This document shows positions 43,112 to 54,323 of a stretch of DNA of 64,000 nt, one piece after another. Source of the DNA: Massilia violaceinigra (lineage in GTDB: Bacteria; Pseudomonadota; Gammaproteobacteria; Burkholderiales; Burkholderiaceae_D). A model generated the notes under the pieces. That model was not told the DNA's origin, searched no databases, and saw only the letters and a program-made list of their open reading frames with translations. The stretch spans positions 1,612,001 to 1,676,000 of the forward strand of contig NZ_CP024608.1 of the NCBI RefSeq assembly GCF_002752675.1. Direction: 5' to 3'. The position numbers and the translations under genes are program-made. How positions within the stretch are numbered: position 1 is the first letter of the stretch; each line of letters begins with the position of its first letter.

Positions 43112-44239
43112 TCATGCCGGCTGGCCCAGCACCTGGGCCAGGACATCGCCGGCCGCATGCGGGCGGCCCAGCGCACGCGCGCGTTCGCCCATGGCGGCCA
43201 GCTGGCCGGGATGCGCCAGCAGGTGGGCAATGCGGTATTCCAGCGTCGGGCCATCGACCGCCTTGAGCGCGACGCCCTGTTCGAGCAGGTAGTCGGCGTT
43301 GCGCTCCTCCTGCCCCGGAATCGGCGAATTGACGATCATCGGCAGCCCCATGGCCAGGCATTCCGAGCTTGTCAGCCCGCCCGGCTTGGTGATGACCAGG
43401 TCCGCGCAGGCCATCAGGCGCTCCACGTGATTGGTAAAGCCCTGCGCCAGCAGGCGTCCCGGATAGCGCGCTTCGAGCAGCTTGAGCGCGGCCAGTGCCT
43501 TGGCGTTCTTACCGGCCAACACGATCAGCTGGAAGGTGCCGTCGAGGCTTAGCAAGCGTTCGGCCACGGTCTCCAGGCTGCCCAGGCCCGCGCCGCCGCC
43601 CATCAGCAAAAAGGTGGTGGTGTCCGGATCGAGCCCGAATTCGCGCGCGCACGCGGCGCGATCAGGCACCTGCCCGAACGCGGGCATGATCGGAATCCCG
43701 GTGACGTGGATGCGTTCCGGCGCAATGCCGCAGCGCCGCATGCGGTAGGCGACTTCCTCGTTGCCGGCGAAGTAGCCGGCCATGTTCTCGTGCACCCACA
43801 TGCGGTGCAGGTCGAAGTCGGTCACCTGCACCCACACCGGGCAGGTGAAGCCGCGCTTGCGGATCGCACGCGCCAGAATCTCGGCCGGCAGGAAGTGGGT
43901 GCAGACGATGGCGTCCGGCCGGGCGTCCTCGATGGCCTGCATCAGCGCGCGCGTGTTGAGGCGTTCCAGGCCGCGCCGCAACTGCTGCATGGTGCTGTCC
44001 GGGCGCGCATCGTTGCTGGCCTGGTACAGGTAGCCCCACAGCGCCGGCGCCTTGTTGACCAGCTTCAGATAGAACTCGGTGTACATCTTGCGAAAGCCGG
44101 ACGTCACGTAATCCATGACGTCCAGATGGGTGGCTTCGATGCCGCCCGGCGCCGCCGCCGCGTGGGCGCGGATCGCTTCGGCCGCGCGCATATGGCCGGC
44201 GCCGGCGGAAACGCTTAACAGCAAAATCTTTTTCGTCAT
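43112..44239 (-). CDS. MGDG-synthase/UgtP-type glycosyltransferase
   Basis: 375 residues. The N-terminal ILLLSVSAGAGHMRAAEAIR and DVMDYVTSGFRKMYTEFYLK are typical of monogalactosyldiacylglycerol-synthase-type GT28 enzymes. The C-terminal donor-binding half has FLLMGGGAGLGSLETVAERL, ADLVITKPGGLTSSECLAMG and PIPGQEERNADYLLEQG. It probably transfers a sugar from UDP to diacylglycerol at the inner membrane. The ATG at 44239 begins MTKKILLLS; its leader holds nested inverted repeats. Confidence 0.85.
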   Translation of the reverse strand: MTKKILLLSVSAGAGHMRAAEAIRAHAAAAPGGIEATHLDVMDYVTSGFRKMYTEFYLKLVNKAPALWGYLYQASNDARPDSTMQQLRRGLERLNTRALMQAIEDARPDAIVCTHFLPAEILARAIRKRGFTCPVWVQVTDFDLHRMWVHENMAGYFAGNEEVAYRMRRCGIAPERIHVTGIPIMPAFGQVPDRAACAREFGLDPDTTTFLLMGGGAGLGSLETVAERLLSLDGTFQLIVLAGKNAKALAALKLLEARYPGRLLAQGFTNHVERLMACADLVITKPGGLTSSECLAMGLPMIVNSPIPGQEERNADYLLEQGVALKAVDGPTLEYRIAHLLAHPGQLAAMGERARALGRPHAAGDVLAQVLGQPA

Positions 44240-44246
44240 ACTTGCC

Positions 44247-44308
44247 CGGAGATGGTAGGGGCGCCAGGCGCCCCGGATAAACAAAAGTCTACCAGCGTAC
44301 CATCTCCG
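44247..44308. repeat. nested inverted repeats in glycosyltransferase leader
   Basis: Outer arms CGGAGATGGTA (44247-44257) and TACCATCTCCG (44298-44308) match over 11 bp. Inside, GGGGCGCC, A, GGCGCCCC (44258-44274) forms a second hairpin. The outer arm ends about 8 bases from the glycosyltransferase start codon and the structure follows the S8 protease stop. It could be a terminator, an attenuator or a translation-blocking leader. Confidence 0.6.
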
Positions 44309-44325
44309 CAAGGTCCCGCGTCAGA

Positions 44326-45891
<1,566 letters not shown>

Positions 45892-45966
45892 GGCAGTTCT
45901 CCGGAATGATCGTTTCAAGGGTGCCGCAGGCGTTGTTGACTGGCGTGCCCATGGGACCAGAGATTA

Positions 45967-45996
45967 AGTGTATTGGGAAACGATTAGAGCAATCAA
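45967..45996 (-). promoter_or_regulatory. possible promoter of S8 protease gene
   Basis: On the minus strand TTGATT (45996-45991) and TACACT (45972-45967) are 18 bases apart, in an AT-richer stretch about 75 bases before the start codon. Confidence 0.35.
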
Positions 45997-46234
45997 ACAA
46001 GTTATTTTGCGCGTCAGGCAACTGTTGTTTTGTACCGAAAGTCACGATTTCCGCCGTGTGCTCACTGCCGGATGTGAGAATTGGTGATATTGTTTTGCGC
46101 CTTACACGGGATTCATGTGGCCTGAACGGCAATCGTGCCAGGCATGCCATCCGCGCTCCACGATTGTTCAGTGTCCCACTCCGGTGCGCGCGGGTCTTGT
46201 GGCAGATCACTGCGCCGGACGTGCCGAAAAAGCC

Positions 46235-46263
46235 ATCTTGTCCGGCCGATCAACAGGTATAAT
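46235..46263 (+). promoter_or_regulatory. thiC operon promoter
   Basis: A perfect TATAAT (46258-46263) has ATCTTG (46235-46240) 17 bases upstream. Transcription would start near 46270, about 18 bases before the riboswitch. Confidence 0.55.
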
Positions 46264-46287
46264 TACGCTCGCTGCCGCAAGGCGGCA

Positions 46288-46380
46288 CACGCTAGGGGTC
46301 CTGCAAGTCGCAATGCGATGCGCGGGTGAGAAACACCCTCTGAACCTGATCTGGATAATGCCAGCGAAGGGAAGCCAGTG
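46288..46380 (+). promoter_or_regulatory. TPP riboswitch (THI box)
   Basis: The conserved cores GGGTGAGAAACACCC and CTGATCTGGATAATGCCAGC, then GAAGGGA, match the TPP aptamer. CAC-GCT at the 5' end can pair with AGC-C-A-GTG at the 3' end to close P1. Thiamine pyrophosphate binding should shut down the downstream thiC-thiS-thiG-thiD-thiE operon, probably at the level of thiC translation or leader transcription. Confidence 0.96.
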
Positions 46381-46381
46381 A

Positions 46382-48385
<2,004 letters not shown>

Positions 48386-48387
48386 CC

Positions 48388-48594
48388 GTGATCGAGATCG
48401 AGGTGAATGGCGAGGCACGGCGCGTGGCGCCGGGTGCTTCCTTGCTCGACCTGGTCGAGGAACTTGGCCTGCCGCCCGGGCAGGCCATGGCGCTGGCGGT
48501 TAACCGCCAGGTGGTGCCGCGCCAGCAATGGCCGCAACGCGCGGTGCTGGCGCTGGACAAAATCGAGATCGTGCGCGCCATCGGCGGCGGCTGA
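48388..48594 (+). CDS. thiS: sulfur carrier protein ThiS
   Basis: 68 residues from the GTG at 48388. [41 protein letters not shown] and the C-terminal Gly-Gly (IGGG) are typical. The C-terminal glycine is thiocarboxylated to carry sulfur for the thiazole ring. An AAGG 7 bases upstream favours the GTG at 48388 over the one at 48382. It follows thiC closely and precedes its partner thiG. Confidence 0.93.
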   Translation: MIEIEVNGEARRVAPGASLLDLVEELGLPPGQAMALAVNRQVVPRQQWPQRAVLALDKIEIVRAIGGG

Positions 48595-48611
48595 CAGATA
48601 AGGAATCGACA

Positions 48612-49418
48612 ATGAACATGAACGATAACAACGGGGCCGGCAACGACGTCCTCACCATCGCAGGCAAAACATACCGTTCGCGCCTGCTGGTCGGCAGCGG
48701 CAAATACCGCGACCTGGCGCAAACGCGCGAGGCGACCGACGCTGCGCAGGCCGAAATCGTCACCGTGGCGATCCGCCGCGTGAACATCGGCCAGGACCGC
48801 AACGCTCCCAGCCTGCTGGACGTGCTGCCGCCCGACCAGTACACGATCCTGCCCAACACGGCCGGCTGCTACAACGCGAAAGATGCGGTGTACACCCTGC
48901 AAATGGCGCGCGAGCTGCTGGGCGGACGCAATCTGGTCAAGCTCGAAGTGCTGGGCGACGAAAAGACCCTGTTCCCGCACATGCCTGAAACGCTGATCGC
49001 GGCCGAAGCGCTGGTCAAGGACGGCTTCGACGTCATGGTCTACTGCAGCGACGACCCGATCCAGGCACGCCTGCTGGAAGAAATCGGCTGCGTGGCGGTG
49101 ATGCCGCTGGCGTCCCTGATCGGCTCGGGCATGGGTATTCTCAATCCCTGGAACCTGTCCCTGATCATCGAGCAGGCCAAGGTGCCGGTGCTGGTCGACG
49201 CCGGCGTGGGCACCGCGTCGGACGCGGCGATTGCCATGGAACTGGGCTGCGACGGCGTGTTGATGAACAGCGCCATTGCCGGCGCGCGCGATCCGGTGCG
49301 CATGGCCGGCGCCATGCGGCTGGCGGTGCAGGCCGGACGCGAAGCCTTTTTGGCCGGACGCATGCCCAAGCGCTTCGCCGCCGTGCCGTCCTCGCCGGTG
49401 GCCGGCAAAGTCGCGTGA
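48612..49418 (+). CDS. thiG: thiazole synthase ThiG
   Basis: 268 residues. [78 protein letters not shown] and [20 protein letters not shown] match the ThiG TIM barrel; the catalytic Lys is in KLEVLGDEK. It joins DXP, a glycine-derived imine and ThiS sulfur into the thiazole. The ATG at 48612 follows AAGGAATCGACA. Confidence 0.97.
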   Translation: MNMNDNNGAGNDVLTIAGKTYRSRLLVGSGKYRDLAQTREATDAAQAEIVTVAIRRVNIGQDRNAPSLLDVLPPDQYTILPNTAGCYNAKDAVYTLQMARELLGGRNLVKLEVLGDEKTLFPHMPETLIAAEALVKDGFDVMVYCSDDPIQARLLEEIGCVAVMPLASLIGSGMGILNPWNLSLIIEQAKVPVLVDAGVGTASDAAIAMELGCDGVLMNSAIAGARDPVRMAGAMRLAVQAGREAFLAGRMPKRFAAVPSSPVAGKVA

Positions 49419-49435
49419 CAGGGCAGGGCGCGTTC

Positions 49436-50173
49436 ATGCCGACGGTGCTGGTGTTCGCCGGACTCGATCCGTCGGGCGGCGCCGGCATCGCCGCCGACCT
49501 GACCGCGATCGCGGCCCAGGGCGCGCACGCGCTGCCGGTGGTCACCGCGCTGACGGTGCAGGACCATAACCGCGTCCACGACGTGGTGCCGGTCGATTGC
49601 GCCCTGTTGACGCGCCAGGCGCAGGCGCTGATCGACACGGTCGAGGTCAAAGCCGTCAAACTCGGCATCCCCGGCAACCGCGCCAACGCCGAGGCGATTG
49701 CCGCGCTGGTCAATCAACTGCGCCAGCGTCATCCCGCGCTGCCGGTGGTGCTCGACCCGGTGCTGGCCAGCGGCCATGGCGATGCGCTGGCGCGCGGCGA
49801 CGCCCTGGCGGCGCTCATGCCCCTGCTGGCCGTGGCCACGCTGGTGGTGCCGAACCTGCGCGAAGCGGAAGCGCTTGGCCAGGTCGCATGCCCGCATGTG
49901 CTGGTCACCGGCGGCCATGGCGACGGCCCGGATGTCGTCAACCGCTGGCGTGGCGGGAACCGGGAGCACGAGTGGCGCTGGCCGCGCCTGCCCGGCGAAT
50001 TTCATGGCAGCGGCTGCACCCTGGCAGCGGCGATTGCGGCCCGCCTGGCGCTGGGCGAATCGATGTTCGACGCCCTCGAACGCGGCCAGTCCTATACCCA
50101 TCAAAGCCTGGCGCAATCGTTCGCGATCGGCGCCGGGCAGCGCATTCCACAGCGCTTACCTTCCTTACTATGA
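49436..50173 (+). CDS. thiD: HMP / HMP-phosphate kinase ThiD
   Basis: 245 residues from the ATG at 49436. LVFAGLDPSGGAGIAADLTA, VTALTVQDHNRVHDV, LPVVLDPVLASGHGDAL and the anion-hole motif FHGSGCTLAAAIAA match the ribokinase-fold ThiD, which phosphorylates HMP-P to HMP-PP. A GTG at 49415 overlapping the thiG stop is an alternative start. Its end overlaps thiE by 4 bp. Confidence 0.93.
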   Translation: MPTVLVFAGLDPSGGAGIAADLTAIAAQGAHALPVVTALTVQDHNRVHDVVPVDCALLTRQAQALIDTVEVKAVKLGIPGNRANAEAIAALVNQLRQRHPALPVVLDPVLASGHGDALARGDALAALMPLLAVATLVVPNLREAEALGQVACPHVLVTGGHGDGPDVVNRWRGGNREHEWRWPRLPGEFHGSGCTLAAAIAARLALGESMFDALERGQSYTHQSLAQSFAIGAGQRIPQRLPSLL

Positions 50174-50841
50174 AACTGAAAGCGACACTCCCCATGCGCG
50201 GACTTTACCTGGTCACCCCCAACTGGGACGATACCGAACGCCTGCTCGACTGCACCCGCGCCGCCCTCGATGGCGGGGTGGCGCTGGTCCAGTACCGGCA
50301 CAAGGACGCCAGCCCGGATCTGCGCCGGCGCCAGGGCGCGGCATTGCTGGCGCTGTGCCGCCGCTACGGCCGTCCGCTGGTCATCAACGACCACCTCGAC
50401 CTGTGCCTGACCTTGGGCGCCGACGGCGTGCACGTGGGCGGCACCGACGCTTCCGTGGCGCAGGTGCGCGCCGCCCTGGGACCGGGCAAGATCGTCGGCG
50501 CCTCCTGCTACGGCGACCTGGAACTGGCGCGCGCGGCCGAACGCGATGGCGCCACCTACGCGGCCTTCGGCGGCTTCTATCCCTCGCCGGTCAAGCGCTA
50601 CAGCTTCACCACCGCGCCGGATATTCTGCTGGAAGCGCGCAGCCAGATCGCGCTGCCGCTGGTCGTCATCGGCGGCATGACACCGCGTAACGCCGTGCCG
50701 CTGGTCGAACGCGGCGCCGACATGGTGGCGGCGATTACATCGGTCTACGGCAGCGCCGATCCGACTTGTGCCGCGCGCCAGTTCGACGCCTTGTTCGGCG
50801 CACAGCGGAAAACGTGCGCGAACGTGACCGGGGCCGTATAA
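50170..50841 (+). CDS. thiE: thiamine-phosphate synthase ThiE
   Basis: 223 residues. RGLYLVTPNWDDTERLL, GGVALVQYRHKDASPDLRR, LVINDHLDLCLTLGADGVHV, IVGASCYGDLELA, GGFYPSPVKRYS and LVVIGGMTPRNAV are ThiE blocks with the pyrophosphate-binding and Asp/Gly-rich phosphate sites. It joins thiazole phosphate and HMP-PP to thiamine phosphate. It ends the operon. The ATG overlaps the thiD stop. Confidence 0.96.
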   Translation: MKLKATLPMRGLYLVTPNWDDTERLLDCTRAALDGGVALVQYRHKDASPDLRRRQGAALLALCRRYGRPLVINDHLDLCLTLGADGVHVGGTDASVAQVRAALGPGKIVGASCYGDLELARAAERDGATYAAFGGFYPSPVKRYSFTTAPDILLEARSQIALPLVVIGGMTPRNAVPLVERGADMVAAITSVYGSADPTCAARQFDALFGAQRKTCANVTGAV

Positions 50842-50842
50842 T
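50837..50842 (+). promoter_or_regulatory. -10 box for ANTAR response regulator
   Basis: TATAAT straddles the thiE stop codon. It would start a transcript about 30 bases before the GTG at 50878. The -35 is weak. Confidence 0.35.
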
Positions 50843-50877
50843 CTTTTCACACTTCCTCATAGCGTAAAAGGACTTCC

Positions 50878-51513
50878 GTGCCAAATTCCGCCCCTGTCGC
50901 GAAACGCCGCATCCTCATCGTCGACGACGATCCGCTGCTCCTGCAGTTTCTCAATGAAGTCATCGGCCACGCCGGCTACGACACGGTGACCGCGTCGTCC
51001 GGCGAAGAAGCGCTGCAGCAGATCGTCGCGGGGGAGCCGGACATGGCGCTGCTCGACATCACCATGCCCGGCATGACGGGGCTGGAACTGGCACACCACC
51101 TCAAGACCCACACCACGGTGCCATTCATGTTCCTGTCGGCCATCGGCGACAGCGAATCGAGCAAGCAGGCCGCCGCCTACGGCGCGCTCGGCTATCTGGT
51201 CAAGCCGGTCGACGCCGAGCGCCTGATGCCGGCCTTCGAGGCAGGTCTTGCGCGCGCCGACGATATCCGCCAGCTGCGCCGCACGGAACTGAACCTGAAC
51301 GCCGCCCTGGCCGCCGGACGCGAAACCAGCCTGGCCGTGGGCCTGTTGATGGGCAAATTCCAGACCGACCGCAACACCGCCTTCGAGGTGATGCGCGACC
51401 ACGCGCGTTCGAGCCGGCGCAAGATCAACGAAGTGGCCGACCAGCTGCTGGCGGCCGAAGAAACGTTGAACAGTTTGCATGCCGGTTTTGCCAGTCGTCT
51501 CAAATCGAAGTGA
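50878..51513 (+). CDS. response regulator with ANTAR RNA-binding domain
   Basis: 211 residues from a GTG with AAAAGGA just upstream. The receiver domain at about 10-125 has RILIVDDDPLLLQFLNEVIG, the phosphoacceptor in DMALLDITMPGMTG, and the conserved Lys in GYLVKPVDAE. A helical linker leads to an ANTAR domain (about 145-200: LAVGLLMGKFQTDRNTAFEV, RRKINEVADQLLAAEE). ANTAR proteins bind paired hexaloop RNA hairpins and prevent early termination. No partner kinase is adjacent. Confidence 0.88.
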   Translation: MPNSAPVAKRRILIVDDDPLLLQFLNEVIGHAGYDTVTASSGEEALQQIVAGEPDMALLDITMPGMTGLELAHHLKTHTTVPFMFLSAIGDSESSKQAAAYGALGYLVKPVDAERLMPAFEAGLARADDIRQLRRTELNLNAALAAGRETSLAVGLLMGKFQTDRNTAFEVMRDHARSSRRKINEVADQLLAAEETLNSLHAGFASRLKSK

Positions 51514-51813
51514 TATGACGCGAAGGCGTTGCGTGTTGCGGACGCTTTCGAAATAAAAATCTTGCACACTGTTCCCGTAGAGCAAAACTTTGCTACACTT
51601 GGTGCTGTGACTTGCATTTCTTCATATGGTTGTTGCGCGACTGAGCCCTGACCCGCTCCTGTCCGCCCCTTTTCAGCGCCGCCTTTCCCCTGCGGCCGAT
51701 AGATGTTTTCGGCCCAACTCCGCCGATTGTTCCCCTGATGCCGCCACGCTTGCGCTATTGCCGCGCCGTGCGATGCAGGATGTCGATCGAAACGGTTCAG
51801 AAAGGAGGTCGTC
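51514..51813 (+). other. leader region before receiver-domain genes
   Basis: This 300-bp stretch holds an AT-rich part (51551-51600) with a TACACT -10-like box at 51594-51599, and ends with the strong ribosome site AAAGGAGG at 51800-51807. A 63-codon open frame at 51626 has no protein-like character. A long leader of about 205 bases is implied. I looked for tandem hexaloop hairpins (ANTAR targets) and could not define a convincing pair by eye. Confidence 0.45.
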
Positions 51814-52398
51814 ATGAAAGCGACCGCTAATTACAAACTCTGCATTTCCGACGCTGGCCCGCAAGTGGTGGCCAAAGAGCGTCGCACCCTGTTTTCCCAC
51901 ACCCCGCGGCGGCGCGAGGTCGGTTTTGCCTTTCCCCTGGACGACGAGGCACCGCGCCTGACCGCGCCCTTGATGGACGCGCCGCTGGTACTCGGCTGCG
52001 CGGCCGATGCCGGCCCGGGCGACCATGAGGGCGGCGCTCGCAGTGTGCCGCGCGTGCTGCACATCGACAGCGATGAAAAGACCGCGCTGGTGCTGGCCAC
52101 GCTCCTGCAGCCGGAAGCGCGCGTGACCCACGTGGCCACCATCGCCGAGGCGCGCCGCCTGCTTGGCACGCAACTGTATTCGCTGGTGGTGCTCGATCCC
52201 GGCCTGTCCGACGGCGACGGCCGCGCGCTGCTGCCGGAGCTGCTGACGACGCCCCTGCTGGTGTACTCGGCGCGCCTGCCCGACGCGCGCGACCCGGTGC
52301 GCGCCTTCCTGCCCAAGCCATGGACCTCGCCGCGCCAGTTGTGGAGCACCATTTCGACCATGCTCGGGATTGCACCCGGCCTGACGGCGGGAGATTAG
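51814..52398 (+). CDS. receiver-domain protein with unknown N-terminus
   Basis: 194 residues. Residues 1-78 match nothing I recognise. Residues 79-185 look like a receiver domain: VPRVLHIDSDEKTALVLATL, phosphoacceptor in LVVLDPGLSDGDG, then LLVYSARLPDA and the Lys in FLPKPWTSP. No output domain follows, so it may be a phosphate sink or adaptor. It starts after a strong AAAGGAGG site. The next receiver gene follows after 2 bp. Confidence 0.7.
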   Translation: MKATANYKLCISDAGPQVVAKERRTLFSHTPRRREVGFAFPLDDEAPRLTAPLMDAPLVLGCAADAGPGDHEGGARSVPRVLHIDSDEKTALVLATLLQPEARVTHVATIAEARRLLGTQLYSLVVLDPGLSDGDGRALLPELLTTPLLVYSARLPDARDPVRAFLPKPWTSPRQLWSTISTMLGIAPGLTAGD

Positions 52399-52400
52399 GC

Positions 52401-52811
52401 ATGGACACCGGCATGAACAACGGCCTCAAGACCATCCTGTACGTCGAAGACGACCTGCATGTGCGCACCACGGCCAAGCTGGTGCTGGAGGTGATCGGCA
52501 AATTCGAGGTGCGCGACTGCGGCTCCGGGCGCGAAGCGCTGCTGGCGGCCTTGGATTTCAAGCCCGACCTGATTTTGCTGGACGTGATGATGCCCGAACT
52601 GGACGGCCTCGCCACCCTGGCCATGCTGCGCCGCATGCCGCACCTGGCCGAGACGCCGGCACTGTTCGTGACGGGCCTGACATCGGAGGCGGACGTGCGG
52701 CGCTATGCCGAGGCGGGCGCGATCGGGGTCATTCCCAAGCCCCTGATGCCGCTGCGCCTGACCGGCCAGCTGCACTCGCTGTGGGAGCAGCACGCGCTTG
52801 CCGCGGCTTGA
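52401..52811 (+). CDS. single-domain response regulator
   Basis: 136 residues, receiver only. TILYVEDDLHVRTTAKLVLE, phosphoacceptor in DLILLDVMMPELDGLATLAM, Thr in LFVTGLTSE, and Lys in GVIPKPLMPL. It resembles CheY-like regulators with no DNA-binding output. GGAGATTAGGC gives the ribosome site. It probably shares a transcript with the preceding receiver gene. Confidence 0.88.
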   Translation: MDTGMNNGLKTILYVEDDLHVRTTAKLVLEVIGKFEVRDCGSGREALLAALDFKPDLILLDVMMPELDGLATLAMLRRMPHLAETPALFVTGLTSEADVRRYAEAGAIGVIPKPLMPLRLTGQLHSLWEQHALAAA

Positions 52812-52900
52812 ACGGAAGATGCACGCTTGGTTCCAGCTTGATATGATGGCGGAAGTGCGCCCGCGCGGCGCGATCCGATCATCTGAGGGACAGGAACAAC

Positions 52901-54007
52901 ATGAAAACCAAGGCAGCGATTGCATGGAAGGCGGGCCAGCCGCTGACGATTGAAGAAGTCGACCTGGCAGGCCCGCGCGAGGGCGAGGTGCTGGTCGAAA
53001 TCAAGGCCACCGGCATCTGCCATACCGACTACTACACGCTCTCGGGCGCCGATCCGGAAGGGATTTTTCCCGCCATTCTCGGACACGAAGGCGCCGGCGT
53101 GGTGGTTGACGTGGGTCCGGGCGTGAAAAGCCTGAGCAAGGACGACCACGTCATCCCGCTGTACACCCCCGAATGCCGCCAGTGCAAATTCTGCCTGTCG
53201 CAGAAAACCAATCTGTGCCAGTCGATCCGCTCGACCCAGGGGCGCGGCCTGATGCCCGATGCGACCAGCCGCTTCTCGATCGACGGCAAGCCGATTTTCC
53301 ACTACATGGGCACATCGACCTTCTCGAACTACATCGTGGTGCCCGAGATCGCGCTGGCCAAGGTGCGCTCGGACGCCCCGTTCGACAAGATCTGCTACAT
53401 CGGCTGCGGCGTGACCACCGGCGTGGGCGCGGTGCTGTTTACGGCCAAGGTGGAAGCGGGCGCCAATGTGGTGGTGTTCGGCCTGGGCGGCATCGGCCTG
53501 AACGTGATCCAGGCGGCGAAAATGGTCGGCGCCGACAAGATCATCGGCGTGGACCTGAACCCCGAGCGCGAAGCGATGGCGCGCAAGTTCGGCATGACCC
53601 ACTTCATCAATCCGTCCAAGGTGGAAAACGTGGTCGACACGATCATCCAGCTGACCGACGGCGGGTCCGACTACAGTTTCGAATGCATCGGCAACGTGAC
53701 CACCATGCGCCAGTCGCTCGAATCGTCGCACAAGGGCTGGGGCCAGTCGATCATCATCGGCGTGGCGGCGGCGGGGCAGGAGATTTCGACCCGTCCGTTC
53801 CAGCTGGTCACGGGCCGTGTATGGAAAGGCTCGGCGTTCGGCGGCGCGCGCGGGCGCACCGACGTGCCCAAGATCGTCGACTGGTACATGGAAGGCAAGA
53901 TCAACATCGACGACCTGATCACGCACCGCCTGCCGCTCGAACGCATCAATGAAGGTTTCGACCTGATGAAGAGCGGCGAGTCGATCCGCTCGGTTGTGCT
54001 GTACTAA
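52901..54007 (+). CDS. frmA: S-(hydroxymethyl)glutathione dehydrogenase (class III ADH)
   Basis: 368 residues, exact family length. MKTKAAIAWKAGQPLTIEEV, ICHTDYYTLSGADPEG, ILGHEGAGVVVDVGPGVKSL, the structural zinc cysteines in TPECRQCKFCLSQKTNLC, and the Rossmann motif VFGLGGIGLNVIQAAKMVGA are typical of AdhC/FrmA. It oxidises the formaldehyde-glutathione adduct with NAD+. A TATGAT lies about 54 bases upstream. A terminator-like hairpin follows. No frmB or frmR is adjacent. Confidence 0.96.
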   Translation: MKTKAAIAWKAGQPLTIEEVDLAGPREGEVLVEIKATGICHTDYYTLSGADPEGIFPAILGHEGAGVVVDVGPGVKSLSKDDHVIPLYTPECRQCKFCLSQKTNLCQSIRSTQGRGLMPDATSRFSIDGKPIFHYMGTSTFSNYIVVPEIALAKVRSDAPFDKICYIGCGVTTGVGAVLFTAKVEAGANVVVFGLGGIGLNVIQAAKMVGADKIIGVDLNPEREAMARKFGMTHFINPSKVENVVDTIIQLTDGGSDYSFECIGNVTTMRQSLESSHKGWGQSIIIGVAAAGQEISTRPFQLVTGRVWKGSAFGGARGRTDVPKIVDWYMEGKINIDDLITHRLPLERINEGFDLMKSGESIRSVVLY

Positions 54008-54019
54008 GCAAACCGCGTC

Positions 54020-54038
54020 GGCCCGCGCCTTGCGGGCC
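54020..54038 (+). terminator. terminator-like hairpin after class III ADH gene
   Basis: GGCCCGC, loop GCCTT, GCGGGCC: a perfect 7-bp GC stem 13 bases after the stop codon. The T-tract is missing, so termination may be partial or Rho-aided. Confidence 0.55.
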
Positions 54039-54247
54039 ATCGTCAATCGCGAACATGGGCCGTGGAACATTCACGGCGCGTGGCAATTCGCCCGCCTCAT
54101 CGACCACATACGTGCCAGCCACGGCTTTTGGTCGCCTGTTCCCCCGAATCGACCGCCCATCGCCTGCCGGTGGAGCATGGTCCGCCTGTTCTCTACAGTA
54201 CCGTCAGCACTCCGCGCCCGCGGCTGCCCTCGAAGTAGAAAAATAGT

Positions 54248-54267
54248 TCTAGACAAAAGTATCTAGA
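54248..54267. promoter_or_regulatory. possible operator upstream of M56 gene
   Basis: TCTAGA and TCTAGA are separated by 8 bases in an AT-rich stretch about 60 bases before the first M56 gene; the second lies inside the 10-bp palindrome TATCTAGATA. This differs from the ATTACACGTGTAAT sites before blaI, so it may bind another regulator. The rest of 54039-54323 shows nothing clear. Confidence 0.35.
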
Positions 54268-54323
54268 TATTTTATTCTACATTGGCCCTTTGACGGAGAG
54301 ACCATGCACGCAGGAACCCACCC

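Noticed and set aside
51626..51817. 63-codon open frame before the receiver gene
   Set aside because: Arg/Ser/Pro-rich with no ribosome site, and it covers the ribosome site of the next gene.
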